DNA from: JALYNX01 sp963746905
GTDB taxonomy: Bacteria > Actinomycetota > Acidimicrobiia > Spongiisociales > ZC4RG35
Length of the DNA: 64,000 bases
Direction: 5' to 3'
NCBI GenBank assembly: GCA_963746905.1
Contig: CAVVCY010000003.1
Location: forward strand, 62,001 to 126,000
The first letter of the stretch is position 1. Each line of letters opens with the position of its first letter. The notes below the pieces were generated by a model. The model saw only the letters and a program-made list of their open reading frames with translations. It had not been told where the DNA came from and did not search any database. Positions 16,007-25,820 of the stretch are shown one piece after another. The translations under genes and the position numbers were made by a program.

Positions 16007-17304
16007 GTGGGGGTGGAGCCGAGCCCGGCGCTGGCCAGCGCGTCTCCGAGACGCATCGATGCTCCCCCCACTGGAGCCACCCGGTGCTCGAGACCCATCC
16101 GATCCAACTCCTCGACGCGCCTGGCCTCGAACGGGATCGACCTGACCTCTCCTGCCAGCCCGATCTCCCCCCACGAGGCGAGCTTGCCCAGCGGAATGTC
16201 GAAAGCCGACGAGGCGACTGCGATGGCCACCGGGAGGTCGGATCCCGGATCGTCGATTCGCCAACCGCCTACCACGTTGACGAACACCTCCTTGTCATAC
16301 AAGGGGAGCCCGGCGTGCCGGTGGAGCACAGCGAGGACCTGATTGACCCTCGTTGGGTCGAGGCCCCGGATCGACCTCCTCGGTTGCGGCTGATTGCTGG
16401 GCGAGACAAGCGCCTGAATCTCGACGAGGATCGAGCGCCTCCCTTCGACTGCCGGATAGATGACTGTTCCCGGCACCTCGGGCTGCCACCCCTCGAGAAA
16501 CACCTTTGAGGGATCCTCCAACTCGAGCAGGCCCTCCGAGCTCATGTCGAACATTCCCGAGACATGAGTGGCCCCGTAGCGATTCTTGATGCTGCGCAGG
16601 ACCCGGAACCCGCGGTCGGGGTCCCCTTCGAGATAGAGAACGACGTCGACCATGTGCTCGAGGAGTTTGGGCCCGGCCAGCCCGCCTTCCTTGGTGACGT
16701 GGCCGACAAGCACCACGGCGGTGCCGGTGGTCTTGGCCAGCCTCACCAACCGGCTTGCGCTTTCCCTCACCTGGGCGACACCGCCGGGGGCGGAAGGGAT
16801 TTCAGGCACCGACACCGCCTGGATCGAATCCACGATCAAGAGCTTGGGGCGGACCCGCTCGACCAGGGCCACGATGGCGTCCACGTCGTCATCGGCAATC
16901 AGAGAAATCTGGTCGTCACCGATGCCTAAACGCCCGGCACGCATCGCCACCTGCTGCGCCGACTCCTCGGCCGAGGCAACGACCACTGACAGACCCCTGT
17001 GCGCAACCGCACCTGCTGTCTGAAGGAGGAGGGTCGATTTGCCGACGCCCGGCTCCCCTCCCAGGAGGAGGACCGATCCGGGGACGAACCCGCCACCAAG
17101 GACCCGGTCCACCTCGGGCCAGCCGGTGGGCTCCCGCTCGGAGGGGCCCTGGGCGGCCTCAGCAAGAGACAGGGTTCGGGCAGGCTTAACCGAGGCGGCA
17201 GTCCGAGCGTGGTCCTCGATCAGAGGGTCGCTGACCCCGCATTGAGGGCAGAATCCCATCCATTTTGGGGAGACATGCCCGCAGTCTTCGCATCTGAAAG
17301 CCAT
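16003..17304 (-). CDS. radA: DNA repair protein RadA
   Basis: 433 aa from ATG at 17304 (MAFRCEDCGHVSPKWMG); an in-frame GTG at 17313 is an alternative. The N-terminal zinc finger is CEDCG...CPQCG. Walker A is GGEPGVGKST near residue 80, and the RadA-specific KNRYGAT is near residue 250. A Lon-like C-terminal domain follows. It is a DnaB-type helicase that promotes branch migration during recombination. Its stop lies inside the family 2 repeat that separates it from disA. Confidence 0.94.
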   Translation of the reverse strand: MAFRCEDCGHVSPKWMGFCPQCGVSDPLIEDHARTAASVKPARTLSLAEAAQGPSEREPTGWPEVDRVLGGGFVPGSVLLLGGEPGVGKSTLLLQTAGAVAHRGLSVVVASAEESAQQVAMRAGRLGIGDDQISLIADDDVDAIVALVERVRPKLLIVDSIQAVSVPEIPSAPGGVAQVRESASRLVRLAKTTGTAVVLVGHVTKEGGLAGPKLLEHMVDVVLYLEGDPDRGFRVLRSIKNRYGATHVSGMFDMSSEGLLELEDPSKVFLEGWQPEVPGTVIYPAVEGRRSILVEIQALVSPSNQPQPRRSIRGLDPTRVNQVLAVLHRHAGLPLYDKEVFVNVVGGWRIDDPGSDLPVAIAVASSAFDIPLGKLASWGEIGLAGEVRSIPFEARRVEELDRMGLEHRVAPVGGASMRLGDALASAGLGSTPT

Positions 17305-17322
17305 TGCAAACACCGTATCCGG

Positions 17323-17445
17323 TTACCGGTTGCGACGTCGCACAGCGAGAATGAGCGCCGCCACCAGACACACGACAATGATGGTCGCGGCCAGTAACGA
17401 GGCAGGGGTCCACGGCTCGTACGTTCTGACCACCGACACCAACAT
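17323..17445 (-). CDS. Possible 40-residue single-pass membrane protein
   Basis: ATG at 17445 opens 40 codons: a short polar start (MLVSVVRTYEPWTPA), one strong hydrophobic helix (SLLAATIIVVCLVAALILAV) and a basic end (RRRNR). A TATTGT box ends 9 nt before the ATG, with no ribosome site, as for other likely leaderless genes here. It sits just upstream of radA. Topology is convincing, but the length makes chance possible. Confidence 0.4.
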   Translation of the reverse strand: MLVSVVRTYEPWTPASLLAATIIVVCLVAALILAVRRRNR

Positions 17446-17477
17446 GCCCGTGGCACAATAACTGACCTAGGAGGGAC

Positions 17478-18422
17478 GTGGCTTCACGTACATGTGAACA
17501 GTGCGGCGCGACCGTACCGCCGGACGAGCAGTTCTGTCCGTCCTGTGGGTCTTTCATGGACCCTTTGGTACCGGAACCGCCCGCGCGCCGCGAAAACGTC
17601 ATCTCGGTGAGCTCCGACGGCAACTATGAGGAGTTCAGCCTGGACAATCCTCCCCCCGAGGAGCCTCCCCGGGACTCTGGCCCCTCGAATGGTGGGACCG
17701 TGTCGTGTCCATCGTGTGGAGCGAACAACCCCACATCGAACCGCCATTGTCAAGAATGCGGAGCCAGGCTGCGTCAGGGCCCCCTGCCAACTGCTCCCCG
17801 CCCCGCGGTTCAGGCCACAGCCGGGGTGCGAGCCGCCCTCGCCATCAGCGCCCTTCTCTTCGCAGTCGTCGTGGTCGCGGTCCTCTTCAACGTCTTCAGC
17901 GGTGACGACACCCCATCGTCGACCACCCTCACCGCCTCCACTTCGACCTCGCCGACCTCCCAAGAGCTGGCCCCGATCGAACCAATCTCCGTCGCATGCG
18001 ACCCGCCGGGCATCGGCTCCTTCGTGTGCGACAACCTAATCTCCGGCTCGGATGCCGAGTACCAGGTCACCGTCGAAGATCTGGCTGAGGGTGACAACAT
18101 CGTGATCCGGCTCACCTTCCGTGAGCCGATGAGCGTGACTCGCATCGATTGGTCCAACATCGAGGCCCCGACCCGCTTCAAGCAGAACTATCGGGCACAC
18201 GGCATCGTGGTCAACGCTCAGGATGCCCTGACCACCGTTCCCTTCCAGTTGGAGGACAGCCCGGGCACCATCCCCATCGAATACTCCGCGATCGACACCA
18301 ACTGGATCGAGATCACGATCGAAAGCACCTACACCGCCGAAGTCACCGAGGGCAACGTGTTCACCGAACTGGCAATTCAGGAGATCACGGTCATCGGCCG
18401 GCCCTCCACGACGGCGGGATAG
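17478..18422 (+). CDS. Zinc-ribbon membrane protein with a C-terminal discoidin-like domain
   Basis: 314 aa from GTG at 17478, with AGGAGGG 3-9 nt upstream. Two zinc ribbons, CEQCG...CPSCG (residues 5-25) and CPSCG...CQECG (about 75-95), lie in the cytoplasmic part. A membrane helix (about 116-138) and a Thr/Ser-rich linker follow. About 150 exported residues have the beta-sandwich pattern VACDPPGIGSFVCDN ... IEITIESTY. This order matches proteins annotated with an NADase-type glycan-binding (F5/8-like) domain. A carbohydrate- or wall-binding role is an inference from that family. Confidence 0.75.
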   Translation: MASRTCEQCGATVPPDEQFCPSCGSFMDPLVPEPPARRENVISVSSDGNYEEFSLDNPPPEEPPRDSGPSNGGTVSCPSCGANNPTSNRHCQECGARLRQGPLPTAPRPAVQATAGVRAALAISALLFAVVVVAVLFNVFSGDDTPSSTTLTASTSTSPTSQELAPIEPISVACDPPGIGSFVCDNLISGSDAEYQVTVEDLAEGDNIVIRLTFREPMSVTRIDWSNIEAPTRFKQNYRAHGIVVNAQDALTTVPFQLEDSPGTIPIEYSAIDTNWIEITIESTYTAEVTEGNVFTELAIQEITVIGRPSTTAG

Positions 18423-18449
18423 CCCAAAGCGGCACGCCGCAACCGGCTC

Positions 18450-19730
18450 TCATCCCTTGATATAGGGTTGCCCGTCGGCCGCCGGCGGCCTCGTCCTCCC
18501 CGCCACCCCGGCAACCACGATGATGACCACTATGTAGGGCAGCATCAGAAGAAACTCTGATGGTATGCCGATGTTCAGGATCGCCACCTTCTGTTGGACT
18601 GCCCGGGAGAAGCCAAAGACCAGACTGGCTCCCAGAGCTCCGAAGGGAAGCCAGCGGCCGAAGATCATGGCAGCGAGCCCGATGAATCCGATCCCACCGG
18701 TCATGTTCTCCTCGAAACGGGCCACCTGAGACAGACCGAGGAACGCCCCTCCGAAGCCAGCGATCATTCCGCCCAAGGACCACGTTCCGGTAACGCACCC
18801 AGTAGACGTTGATCCCGGCGGTGTCGGCTGCCTTCGGGTGCTCGCCAACCGACCGGGAACGTAGACCCCAGCGTGTGTAGAACAATCCGAAGTGGATGAC
18901 GAAAAGCAGGATGAACATCCCGTAGACGAAGAAGTTGTGATCGAAGAGCATCGGGCCGATGACCGGAATATCGGCGAGGAGGGGTATCCGCATGCCGTCG
19001 ATCCGCTGTGGGGCATTCAGGGTCTGGACGTCGGTCAGAATCCGCGCACTCATCAGCGAGGTGAGACCGAGGGCAAGGAAGTTGATCACGACACCGGCGA
19101 TGATCTGATCGACATGGAACTTGATCGTCAGCCAGGCTAAGAGGAGCCCGAGCAGCCCTCCCGTGAGAAGGGCACCGATGACGCCCGCCGCCGTGCCGAA
19201 GGCACTGCTCAGAACTACGGCGGCGAAGGCCGACGCCAGCAGTTGGCCCTCGATTCCGATGTTGATGACTCCAACACGCTCACACATAAGCCCGGTCAGC
19301 GCCCCCAGGACCACGACGACCGACAGGAGGACGGTGGAGCGCAGCATCCCGACGAGGCTGAACTCACCACCGGCCGCGGCCCATGCGAGAAAAGCCAGAG
19401 AGAAGAGCCCAAAGCCAAGCGCCAAGTGAGATATTTGTCCAGCGCAACGCCGATCTGGTCAGACGCCATATTCCAAGACCGAGAATGATCAAGCCGATGA
19501 CCAGGGAGAGATTCCTGGCGTTCACAACCCAGGACAGGATCTTGGAAGCGGTCGGTCTGCAGTGAGAGGTTGAATGTTGCGTCCAGGCTCCCATCGACAC
19601 CGAGTACGAAGGCCCAAAACACGAAGAGGCTGAGCGCGACCAGAACACCACCGACAATCGACGATCGCCGCTCCTCCGGCGTGGAACGCTGCCGGATCTC
19701 GACGTCTTGCCGTTCGGCCAGCGTGGTCAT
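18450..19730 (-). pseudogene. ABC transporter permease (BMP/nucleoside type), three frameshifts
   Basis: The ATG at 19730 overlaps the stop of the other permease. The protein continues through three frames: MTTLAERQDVEIRQRS to LSLQTDRF; then KILSWVVNARNLSLVIG to RWTNIS; then LALGFGLFSLAF to WVRYRNVVLG; and finally GMIAGFGGAFLGLSQVARFE to DGQPYIKG. The breaks fall near 19548, 19433 and 18786, each explained by one extra base. No in-frame nonsense codon interrupts the four segments, and the family motif ERVGVINIGIEGQLL is intact. It is probably a functional nucleoside-importer permease broken by sequence errors, though true decay cannot be excluded. Confidence 0.75.
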
Positions 19731-20923
19731 GCTCCCCAACCCTTCGTCATTTGCGTCGGGCCGGCCTCGATTGGCTTGACCCTGAACACTGCCCGTACCA
19801 ACTCGGGAGCCGCGATGAAGATGATTATCAGGGCCTGCATCACGATGACGAGGTCAACGGTGACGCCAGCCGCCGCTTGCATGACGCGGCCACCGGCGAT
19901 CAGGGCTCCGAACAACAAGCCCGACCAGAGCACTCCGAACGGGTGCGACCGCCCGAGCAGAGCAAGGGCGATGGCGTCGAACCCGATGGTCCCCGCGAAG
20001 TTGTCGGTGACCGTGTAGGGCGGCAACCCCAGAGTCTGTGTGGCCCCGGCCAGGCCGGCCAGGGCGCCGGAAATGAACATCACCAACGTATAAAGGAACG
20101 CAACGTTCATGCCTGCGTAGCGACTGGCGCTGGGTGAGAAGCCCGCCGCCCGGAACTCGAAGCCGATGGTCGACTTGAACAGAAGCCAGTAGACGAAGAA
20201 GACCGCTGCGATCGCGATCAGGAGGCCGATGTTGATCCGGTACTCCTGTCCAAAGAGCGTGGGAAGGCGGGCCGATTCGAGAATTGGCGCCGACTTGGGA
20301 ATCGTCCCTCCTTCTTCCTGGAAGACGGAAGTCTTGAGCACCCAGAGCACAAAGAACGCGGCAATGAAGTTGAGCATGATCGTGGTGATCACTTCATGGG
20401 CACCGGTTCGTGCCTTCAGGAGGCCGGCGATGCCCCCCCACAGACCCCCTCCAATGATGGCGGCGACGACGGCCAGGGGAACGTGAAGCAACGCGGGTAG
20501 CTCGACGTGCAATCCGACCCAGAGAGCGCACAGTCCCCCCATGAAGATCTGACCTCGTGCACCGATGTTGAAGAGACCGGTCCGGAAGCCGACCGCCACC
20601 GCCAGACCTGCCAGGATCAGCGGGGTTGCGGTGAACAATGTCTCCGAGATCGCCCGTACCGAGCCAAATGCTCCAAGGAAGAGCTCCCGGTAGGCCACCC
20701 AGACACCTTCCAGCATGCTCCTGATCGCCTGGAGCGGCTCTTCCCCCATTTGACGCCAGGCTTCGACATCCGTGAGCATGATGATGACCGCACCCACCAG
20801 CAGTGCCAGCACCAACGCGAGCAGTGGAAGCATCAGGGCGCGTTTCAGACTCTCCCCGACGCCACTGACCCGATCCATCAAACCGGGGTACTGCTCATCC
20901 GGAGCGGGCTGAGGCTCGGGCAT
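19727..20923 (-). CDS. ABC transporter permease (BMP/nucleoside type)
   Basis: 398 aa, intact. It has an N-terminal cytoplasmic tail, then about nine hydrophobic segments including FRTGLFNIGARGQIFMGG (the family's conserved loop) and AHEVITTIMLNFIAAFF. The region PFGVLWSGLLFGALIAGG is near the C-terminus. It matches the YufP/NupP side of purine-nucleoside importers that use a BMP lipoprotein. It pairs with the frameshifted second permease (4-nt overlap) and follows the ATPase gene. It is the only unbroken gene in the 18.4-25.8 kb stretch. Confidence 0.88.
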   Translation of the reverse strand: MPEPQPAPDEQYPGLMDRVSGVGESLKRALMLPLLALVLALLVGAVIIMLTDVEAWRQMGEEPLQAIRSMLEGVWVAYRELFLGAFGSVRAISETLFTATPLILAGLAVAVGFRTGLFNIGARGQIFMGGLCALWVGLHVELPALLHVPLAVVAAIIGGGLWGGIAGLLKARTGAHEVITTIMLNFIAAFFVLWVLKTSVFQEEGGTIPKSAPILESARLPTLFGQEYRINIGLLIAIAAVFFVYWLLFKSTIGFEFRAAGFSPSASRYAGMNVAFLYTLVMFISGALAGLAGATQTLGLPPYTVTDNFAGTIGFDAIALALLGRSHPFGVLWSGLLFGALIAGGRVMQAAAGVTVDLVIVMQALIIIFIAAPELVRAVFRVKPIEAGPTQMTKGWGA

Positions 20924-20943
20924 TGTTGGCTGTCAGGTTCTCC

Positions 20944-22466
20944 TCAGCCATTGGAAGCTCCGGAGCCCAGCATGGCGAGACCGACTTCCGTCGTCGATGC
21001 GGTGGCTGCGTCGAACTCTCCGGCAATCCGCCCTTCGAAGAGCACCAGGATCCTGTCGGACAGTGCCATCACCTCGTCCAACTCGGACGAGACAATGAGA
21101 ACCGCAGCCCCTTTGTCCCTTTGCTCGATGATCTGTGCGTGTATGTACTCGATTGAGCCGACGTCGACGCCACGGGTGGGCTGTGAGGCGATCACCAGCT
21201 TCACATCCCGATCGAACTCTCGCGCAACGATCACCTTCTGTTGATTGCCTCCCGAAAGATTGGAGACCGGCACGTCGACTCTCGGTGGTCTTGACGTCAT
21301 ACTCCTCGACGAGCCGCTCCGACGCCTGGATGGCAGCGTCCCAGTCCATCTGGATTCCACGGGAGTAAGGCGCGTCGTGGTACGAGTCGAGGACCATGTT
21401 CTCGGTGATGGTGAATGGGAGAACCAGGCCACTCTTTTGACGGTCTTCGGGCACATGGGCGATTCCAAGATGATGGAGGTCCCTGGGGCTCGAATCCGTT
21501 ACGTCCTCACCACTGAAGAAGACATGGCCGGCCAGCGATGGGCGCATGCCGGTGATGCTTTCGACAAGCTCGGTCTGCCCGTTTCCCTGGACGCCGGCAA
21601 TGCCGACGATCTCGCCGGCACGTACCTCGAAGCTGACCCCATTCACCGTTCGGTGGCCCCTGTCATCGAGCGCCACGAGGTCTCTGATAGACAACACGAC
21701 GTCCCGCGGTGCCGCCTCCTCCTTGCGCACCACGAGGTCGACCGGCCGGCCAACCATCATCTCGGCGAGTTGCTCGGGAGTGGTTGTCATCGGATCGGCC
21801 TCGCCGACCGACTTGCCATCGCGCAACACCACAATGCGGTCTGCGATCTCCAACGCCTCATTCGAGCTTGTGGCTGATGAAGATCACACCTTTGCCATCC
21901 TCTTTGAGCCCGCGGACGATGCCAAAGAACTCTTCGACCTCCTGAGGGGTCAGCACCGCGGTCGGCTCGTCGAAGACGATGTAACGGGCATCGCGCACCA
22001 GAACCTTGATGATCTCGACTCGCTGCTGAACCCCAACGGGGATGTCCTCGACCATGGCGGCGGGGTCCACTGAGAGGCTGTAGCGGTCTGAAATCTCTCG
22101 AACCACGGAATGCGGCTGCGTTCTTGTCGATCCAATCCGCTGCCTTCAAGGGCTCCATGCCGAGGATCACGTTCTCGGCGACGGTGAAAACGGGCACCAG
22201 CATGAAGTGCTGATGAACCATTCCGACGCCGGCTTCGATCGATGCCCTTGGGTTGCCGAGCTGGAGGGGCGCCCCGTCGATGACCACCTCGCCGGAGTCC
22301 GGCGAGTAGAGGCCGAAGAGCACATTCATGAGGGTGGTCTTGCCGGCGCCGTTCTCGCCGAGGAGGGCGACGATCTCTCCCCCTCGACGGAAAGGCTCAC
22401 GTCGTCATTCGCCAGGACAGTGGGGAATTCCTTTGTGATCCCCATCAACTCCAGGGCCACCCGCAT
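20944..22466 (-). pseudogene. Double ABC ATPase of the nucleoside importer, four frameshifts
   Basis: ATG at 22466 starts MRVALELMGITKEFPTVLAN, as in YufO/NupO-type proteins with two ATPase domains. The reading frame changes near 22378, 22108, 21855 and 21276. In the joined protein one finds ENGAGKTT (Walker A of domain 1), MVHQHFMLVP, GVQQRVEIIKVL and IVFDEPTAVLTP. Domain 2 has VQGNGQTELVESITG, LSGGNQQKVIVAREF and PTRGVDVGSIEYIH. Three breaks fit one extra base; the first fits one missing G in a G run. All motifs survive, which argues for sequence error over decay. Confidence 0.75.
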
Positions 22467-22505
22467 GCTCTTTCTGTCGACCGCTCGACAACGAACTATA
22501 TCCAC

Positions 22506-22542
22506 GAAGAAGCCCCCGCACACACGATGCGGGGGCTTCTTC
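22506..22542 (-). terminator. Hairpin terminator between the BMP lipoprotein gene and the ABC ATPase
   Basis: Perfect 15-bp stem (22506-22520 with 22528-22542) with a 7-nt loop. On the minus strand the stem ends in TTCTTC, acting as a short U-rich tail. It lies 21 nt after the lipoprotein stop and before the ATPase start, so it probably limits read-through from the binding protein into the transporter genes. Confidence 0.75.
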
Positions 22543-22562
22543 AACTTAATTCGGCCAGCGAA

Positions 22563-23733
22563 TCAACCGCCTTGGCCTACGGCGTACTTCTCCCAGGTGA
22601 TGGTGCCGGCCTTGACGTCCTCCAGCACCTGAGCGACTTCTGCCGCCAACTCGGCCGGCACACGGTCTTCCCAGGCGTGGAACGGGGCGAGCCCTACGGC
22701 CTCGTTCTCGAGGTTGCCGACCAGGCTGGTGCCGCCGGTTGGCGAGCCAGAGGCATGGGCCTCGATCGACCTCTGGGTCTGGATCTGGATCCCCTTGAGG
22801 ACCGTCGTCAACCAAAGATCCTGAAATTCGGCCGGCATCGCGTCGAACGGCGTCTGCGTCGACCCCGATCAGGGCGCCATCGATCCCACGAGATTGCATC
22901 GCGGTGCCGCAGGGCAGGTTGATGGCCCCACCAACCGGCATCATGATGTCTGCACCCTCGTCGAGCATGCTCTCGCAGGTCGCGGTGACGATCGGGTCAG
23001 CAGGATCGAAGACACCGGTCATGACCCCTGCCTCGGGATCCTCCGGATCCCATCCCAGGACCTTCACGTCCGTGCCCTTCACCTCGTTGTAATGGGCGAC
23101 ACCACGGGCGAATCCATCCATGAAGATAGAAACAGTCGGGATGTTCACACCACCGTAGGTACCCACAATCCCGGTCTGAGTCATACCCGCGGCCAGATAA
23201 CCAGCTGCGAATGCGGCCTCATCGGTTTGGTACTCGAGTCCGGTGACATTGGGGCCGAGCGAGCCAAAGTCGATGATCGTCCACTGGACATCGGGATTCT
23301 CGGCCGAGAAGGCAGTGGTCGTGTCTGCCAGCTTGAAGCCGGAGGTAACGATGTGCTCGGAGCCCTCGGAGAGACAGGTCTCGACATGTGGCTGGTAGTC
23401 GTCGGCACTGGCCGATTCGAGCAGAATCGGATCGGGCTGGGCCGCGCCACTGGTGACGGCGTCCCCAACTCCGGCCCATCCGGAAGCGTTGAAGCTCCGG
23501 TCGTCGACACCGGCATCATCGGTCACGAAACAGACCTTCACCGGAGTGAAGTTCATCGCCTCGGCAGTCGTCGACGTCGCACCAGCAGCCGTCGTCGTCG
23601 GCTCCGCAGCGGCGGTCGTGCTGGTGTCTCCACCAGCCGTGGTTGTGGTGTCACCGCGCCGTCTATCGCCACAGGCCGCCAGGACCAGTGCCAATGCTGC
23701 CAGAGCGGCAAACACCCGCGTAAAGCGTTTCAC
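22563..23733 (-). pseudogene. BMP family substrate-binding lipoprotein, one frameshift
   Basis: Start chosen at GTG 23733 (MKRFTRVFAALAALALVLAACG), 7 nt after GGAGG. It has a lipobox cysteine, a long Thr/Ala linker and then the BMP/PnrA fold: VCFVTDDAGVDDRSFNASGW, EYQTDEAAFAAGYLAAGM and YGGVNIPTVSIFMDGFARGV. Near 22846 the frame changes after GALIGVDADA and continues DAMPAEFQDLWLTTVLKG to the stop at 22563; one extra base explains it. It binds the ligand, probably a purine nucleoside, for the two permeases and the ATPase downstream. Confidence 0.8.
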
Positions 23734-23761
23734 GCAGTATTCCTCCATGTTGTTCATTGAC

Positions 23762-23778
23762 GGCAGGGGAGCCCTGCC
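23762..23778. terminator. Short hairpin between the VUT and BMP genes
   Basis: GGCAGGG (23762-23768) pairs with CCCTGCC (23772-23778) across a 3-nt loop, 11 nt past the VUT-family stop and 28 nt before the BMP lipoprotein start. There is no U-run, so it may be a weak terminator or a leader hairpin. Confidence 0.35.
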
Positions 23779-23789
23779 CGCTACGGAGG

Positions 23790-24442
23790 TTAGTGATCGA
23801 CGTCAGAGAGGGCGAGGCGAAGCGGGGTCGGCTTCACCCAGTAGATCCAGGGAATCGAGACCACTGTCATCAGACACTTGAAGACCACATTGACCCAGAA
23901 GATGGTCCACGCCACCTCGACTGGGAAGACCCCGAACAGCGTCGCCAGACCCACGAAGATCAGCCGAGTCGACAGGAATGGCGATGCTGTTGGAGAAGCA
24001 GCACCCGACCCCACTGCTTTTCTTCGCCGAAGCGGGCGACCCAGCGGCTGTAGGCGGCAGTGTCGATGAGCTCCGAGACCACCTCGGCCACGATCGAGGC
24101 GACGACGATGCCCCAAACCGGCGACAGCACCTGCCCGAACTCGACCTGGGGCCCGGTGACCGGATCCGGAGGCAATCTCGAAGTCAGCCAGAAGAACCCG
24201 GCCATCGCGATATTGATCACCGCCGCCAGGAAGATGAGGGTTCGCGCCGCCGCCTTCCCGCCGATCTTGTGCACAAGATCGCGCAACGTGAACGTGAATG
24301 GGTAGATCAAAGTCCCCGCATCGACAGCGAAACCCCATGCTGAGACGATTCTCAGGCTGCCGATGTCGGCCAGCATCTGGGCCGCCACGTAGGCGCCGCT
24401 CACGATCAGGAGGGCCCTGAAGGGAGACGCCGGCCTGTTCAC
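23790..24442 (-). pseudogene. VUT family transporter (YhhQ-like, queuosine precursor), two frameshifts
   Basis: From GTG 24442 (MNRPASPFRALLIVSGAYVAAQ). Hydrophobic segments and the motif FTLRDLVHKIGGKAAAR are typical of VUT/YhhQ proteins, which import 7-cyano-7-deazaguanine or 7-aminomethyl-7-deazaguanine. After WGRVLL the frame must shift to read SNSIAIPVDS, then again to LIFVGLATLFGVFPVEVAW. The breaks near 23990 and 23974 are each one extra base, 16 nt apart. The conserved core is otherwise complete. The substrate is inferred from the family. Confidence 0.75.
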
Positions 24443-24517
24443 AGCTGACCAATCACGCTCGGGACATGATGCCAGCCTGGCATCGAAGGTCCGGGCGAGA
24501 ATGAGAAGGTGGGATTC

Positions 24518-25820
24518 GTGGCAACAGTCGCTCGTCTCGCCGACGAGACACCCGCTGACAGAAACCGCGTCGTGGACGCACTGCGTGCGGCCTCGATCCT
24601 CGTGGTTGTGTTCGGCCATTGGCTGATGGCGGCGATCACGGTGGACAACGGGACCCTCGTGCCCAATCACCTCCTGGTATTGGCGGAATGGACACATCCA
24701 TTGACCTGGGTATTGCAGGTCATGCCGATCTTCTTCTTCGTCGGCGGATACGCCAACGCCCTCTCCTGGCGGTCCGCGAGGCGGCGGGGCGAAGGCTATG
24801 CCGGCTGGCTCCGCTCGCGACTGCGCCGGCTCGCGATCCCGGTGATCCCGGTGCTCCTCTTTTGGGCGACCTTCGGTTGGCTGGCCCTGAAGTTGGGCCT
24901 CGCCTGGGAGACCCTGCAACTCGCATCGCAGGTGGCCCTGGTGCCCACCTGGTTTCTTGCCGCCTACGTCGTAATCGTGACTCTCGCCCCGCCTCTTCTG
25001 GCACTCTGGGACCGGATGGGGATCTGGTCCATCGTCGCCGGGCTGACTCTGGCCGGGCTATGCGACCTGTTGTCCATCGGCTTTGGTGTGATCCCGATTG
25101 GGTTCCTCAACTATGTCTTCGTGTGGGGAACGGTTCACCAGCTGGGTTATGCCTGGCTGGACGGGAAGCTCGATGGCATGCCGACAGCGGATCGGGCTCA
25201 TGCTGACGGGCCTCCTGACAACCTTGCTCCTGGTGTGGGCCGGCCCCTATCCGGTAGCGATGGTTGGCCTCGACACCGCCGAGGTTACGAACAGCTACCC
25301 GCCCCGGGTCACTCTCGCCTTTCTGGGTCTTTTCCAAGTCGGATTGGTCCTCACCCTCGAAGGCCCACTCCGCAGATGGCTCAACCGGCCTCGTCCCTGG
25401 CGATTCGTGGTCGGAGTAAACCTCCAAATCATGACCCTCTATCTATGGCATCTGACCGCCATGGTGCTGGTCATCGGGATCTCGTTGCTGCTCGGAGGGT
25501 TCGGCCTGGGCATGGAACCGCTGTCTGCCGCCTGGTGGCTGACCAGGCCTGTCTGGTTCGCGGTTCTCGGGCTGGCCACCATCGGTCTGATCGCAATATT
25601 CGGGCGTTTCGAGCGGCCCGCCCCCGATCCCCGACCTGCTCCCCCGCCGTGGCGGCCGGTACTGGCCGTCCTCTCGATATGTGCGGGGCTCGGATTGCTG
25701 GCCGCGATCGGGATCGCTGACGACGATGGACTGAACGGTCTGGTGCTGTCGCTGCCGGTTATCGGGGTGATCCTCGGCGGAATCGTGCAGCTGCCGAAGG
25801 TTGGAGCCGCCAGCAGCTGA
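24518..25820 (+). pseudogene. Acyltransferase 3 family membrane protein, one frameshift
   Basis: Start taken as GTG 24518 (MATVARLADETPADRNR), with GAGAAGG upstream; GTG 24509 is an alternative. It shows the acyltransferase-3 pattern: RVVDALRAASILVVVFGHWL with the conserved histidine, then IFFFVGGYANALSW and about ten hydrophobic helices. Near 25190 the frame moves from PTADRA to MLTGLLTTLLLVWAGPYP; one extra base explains it. The C-terminal half keeps the expected LQIMTLYLWHLTAMVL. Such enzymes move acyl groups onto envelope glycans or lipids; the substrate is unknown. Confidence 0.75.

Noticed and set aside
15896..16264. A longer disA with about 123 more N-terminal residues
   Set aside because: The extra part crosses the family 2 repeat and the end of radA and does not resemble DisA. 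GTG 15895 gives the family length.
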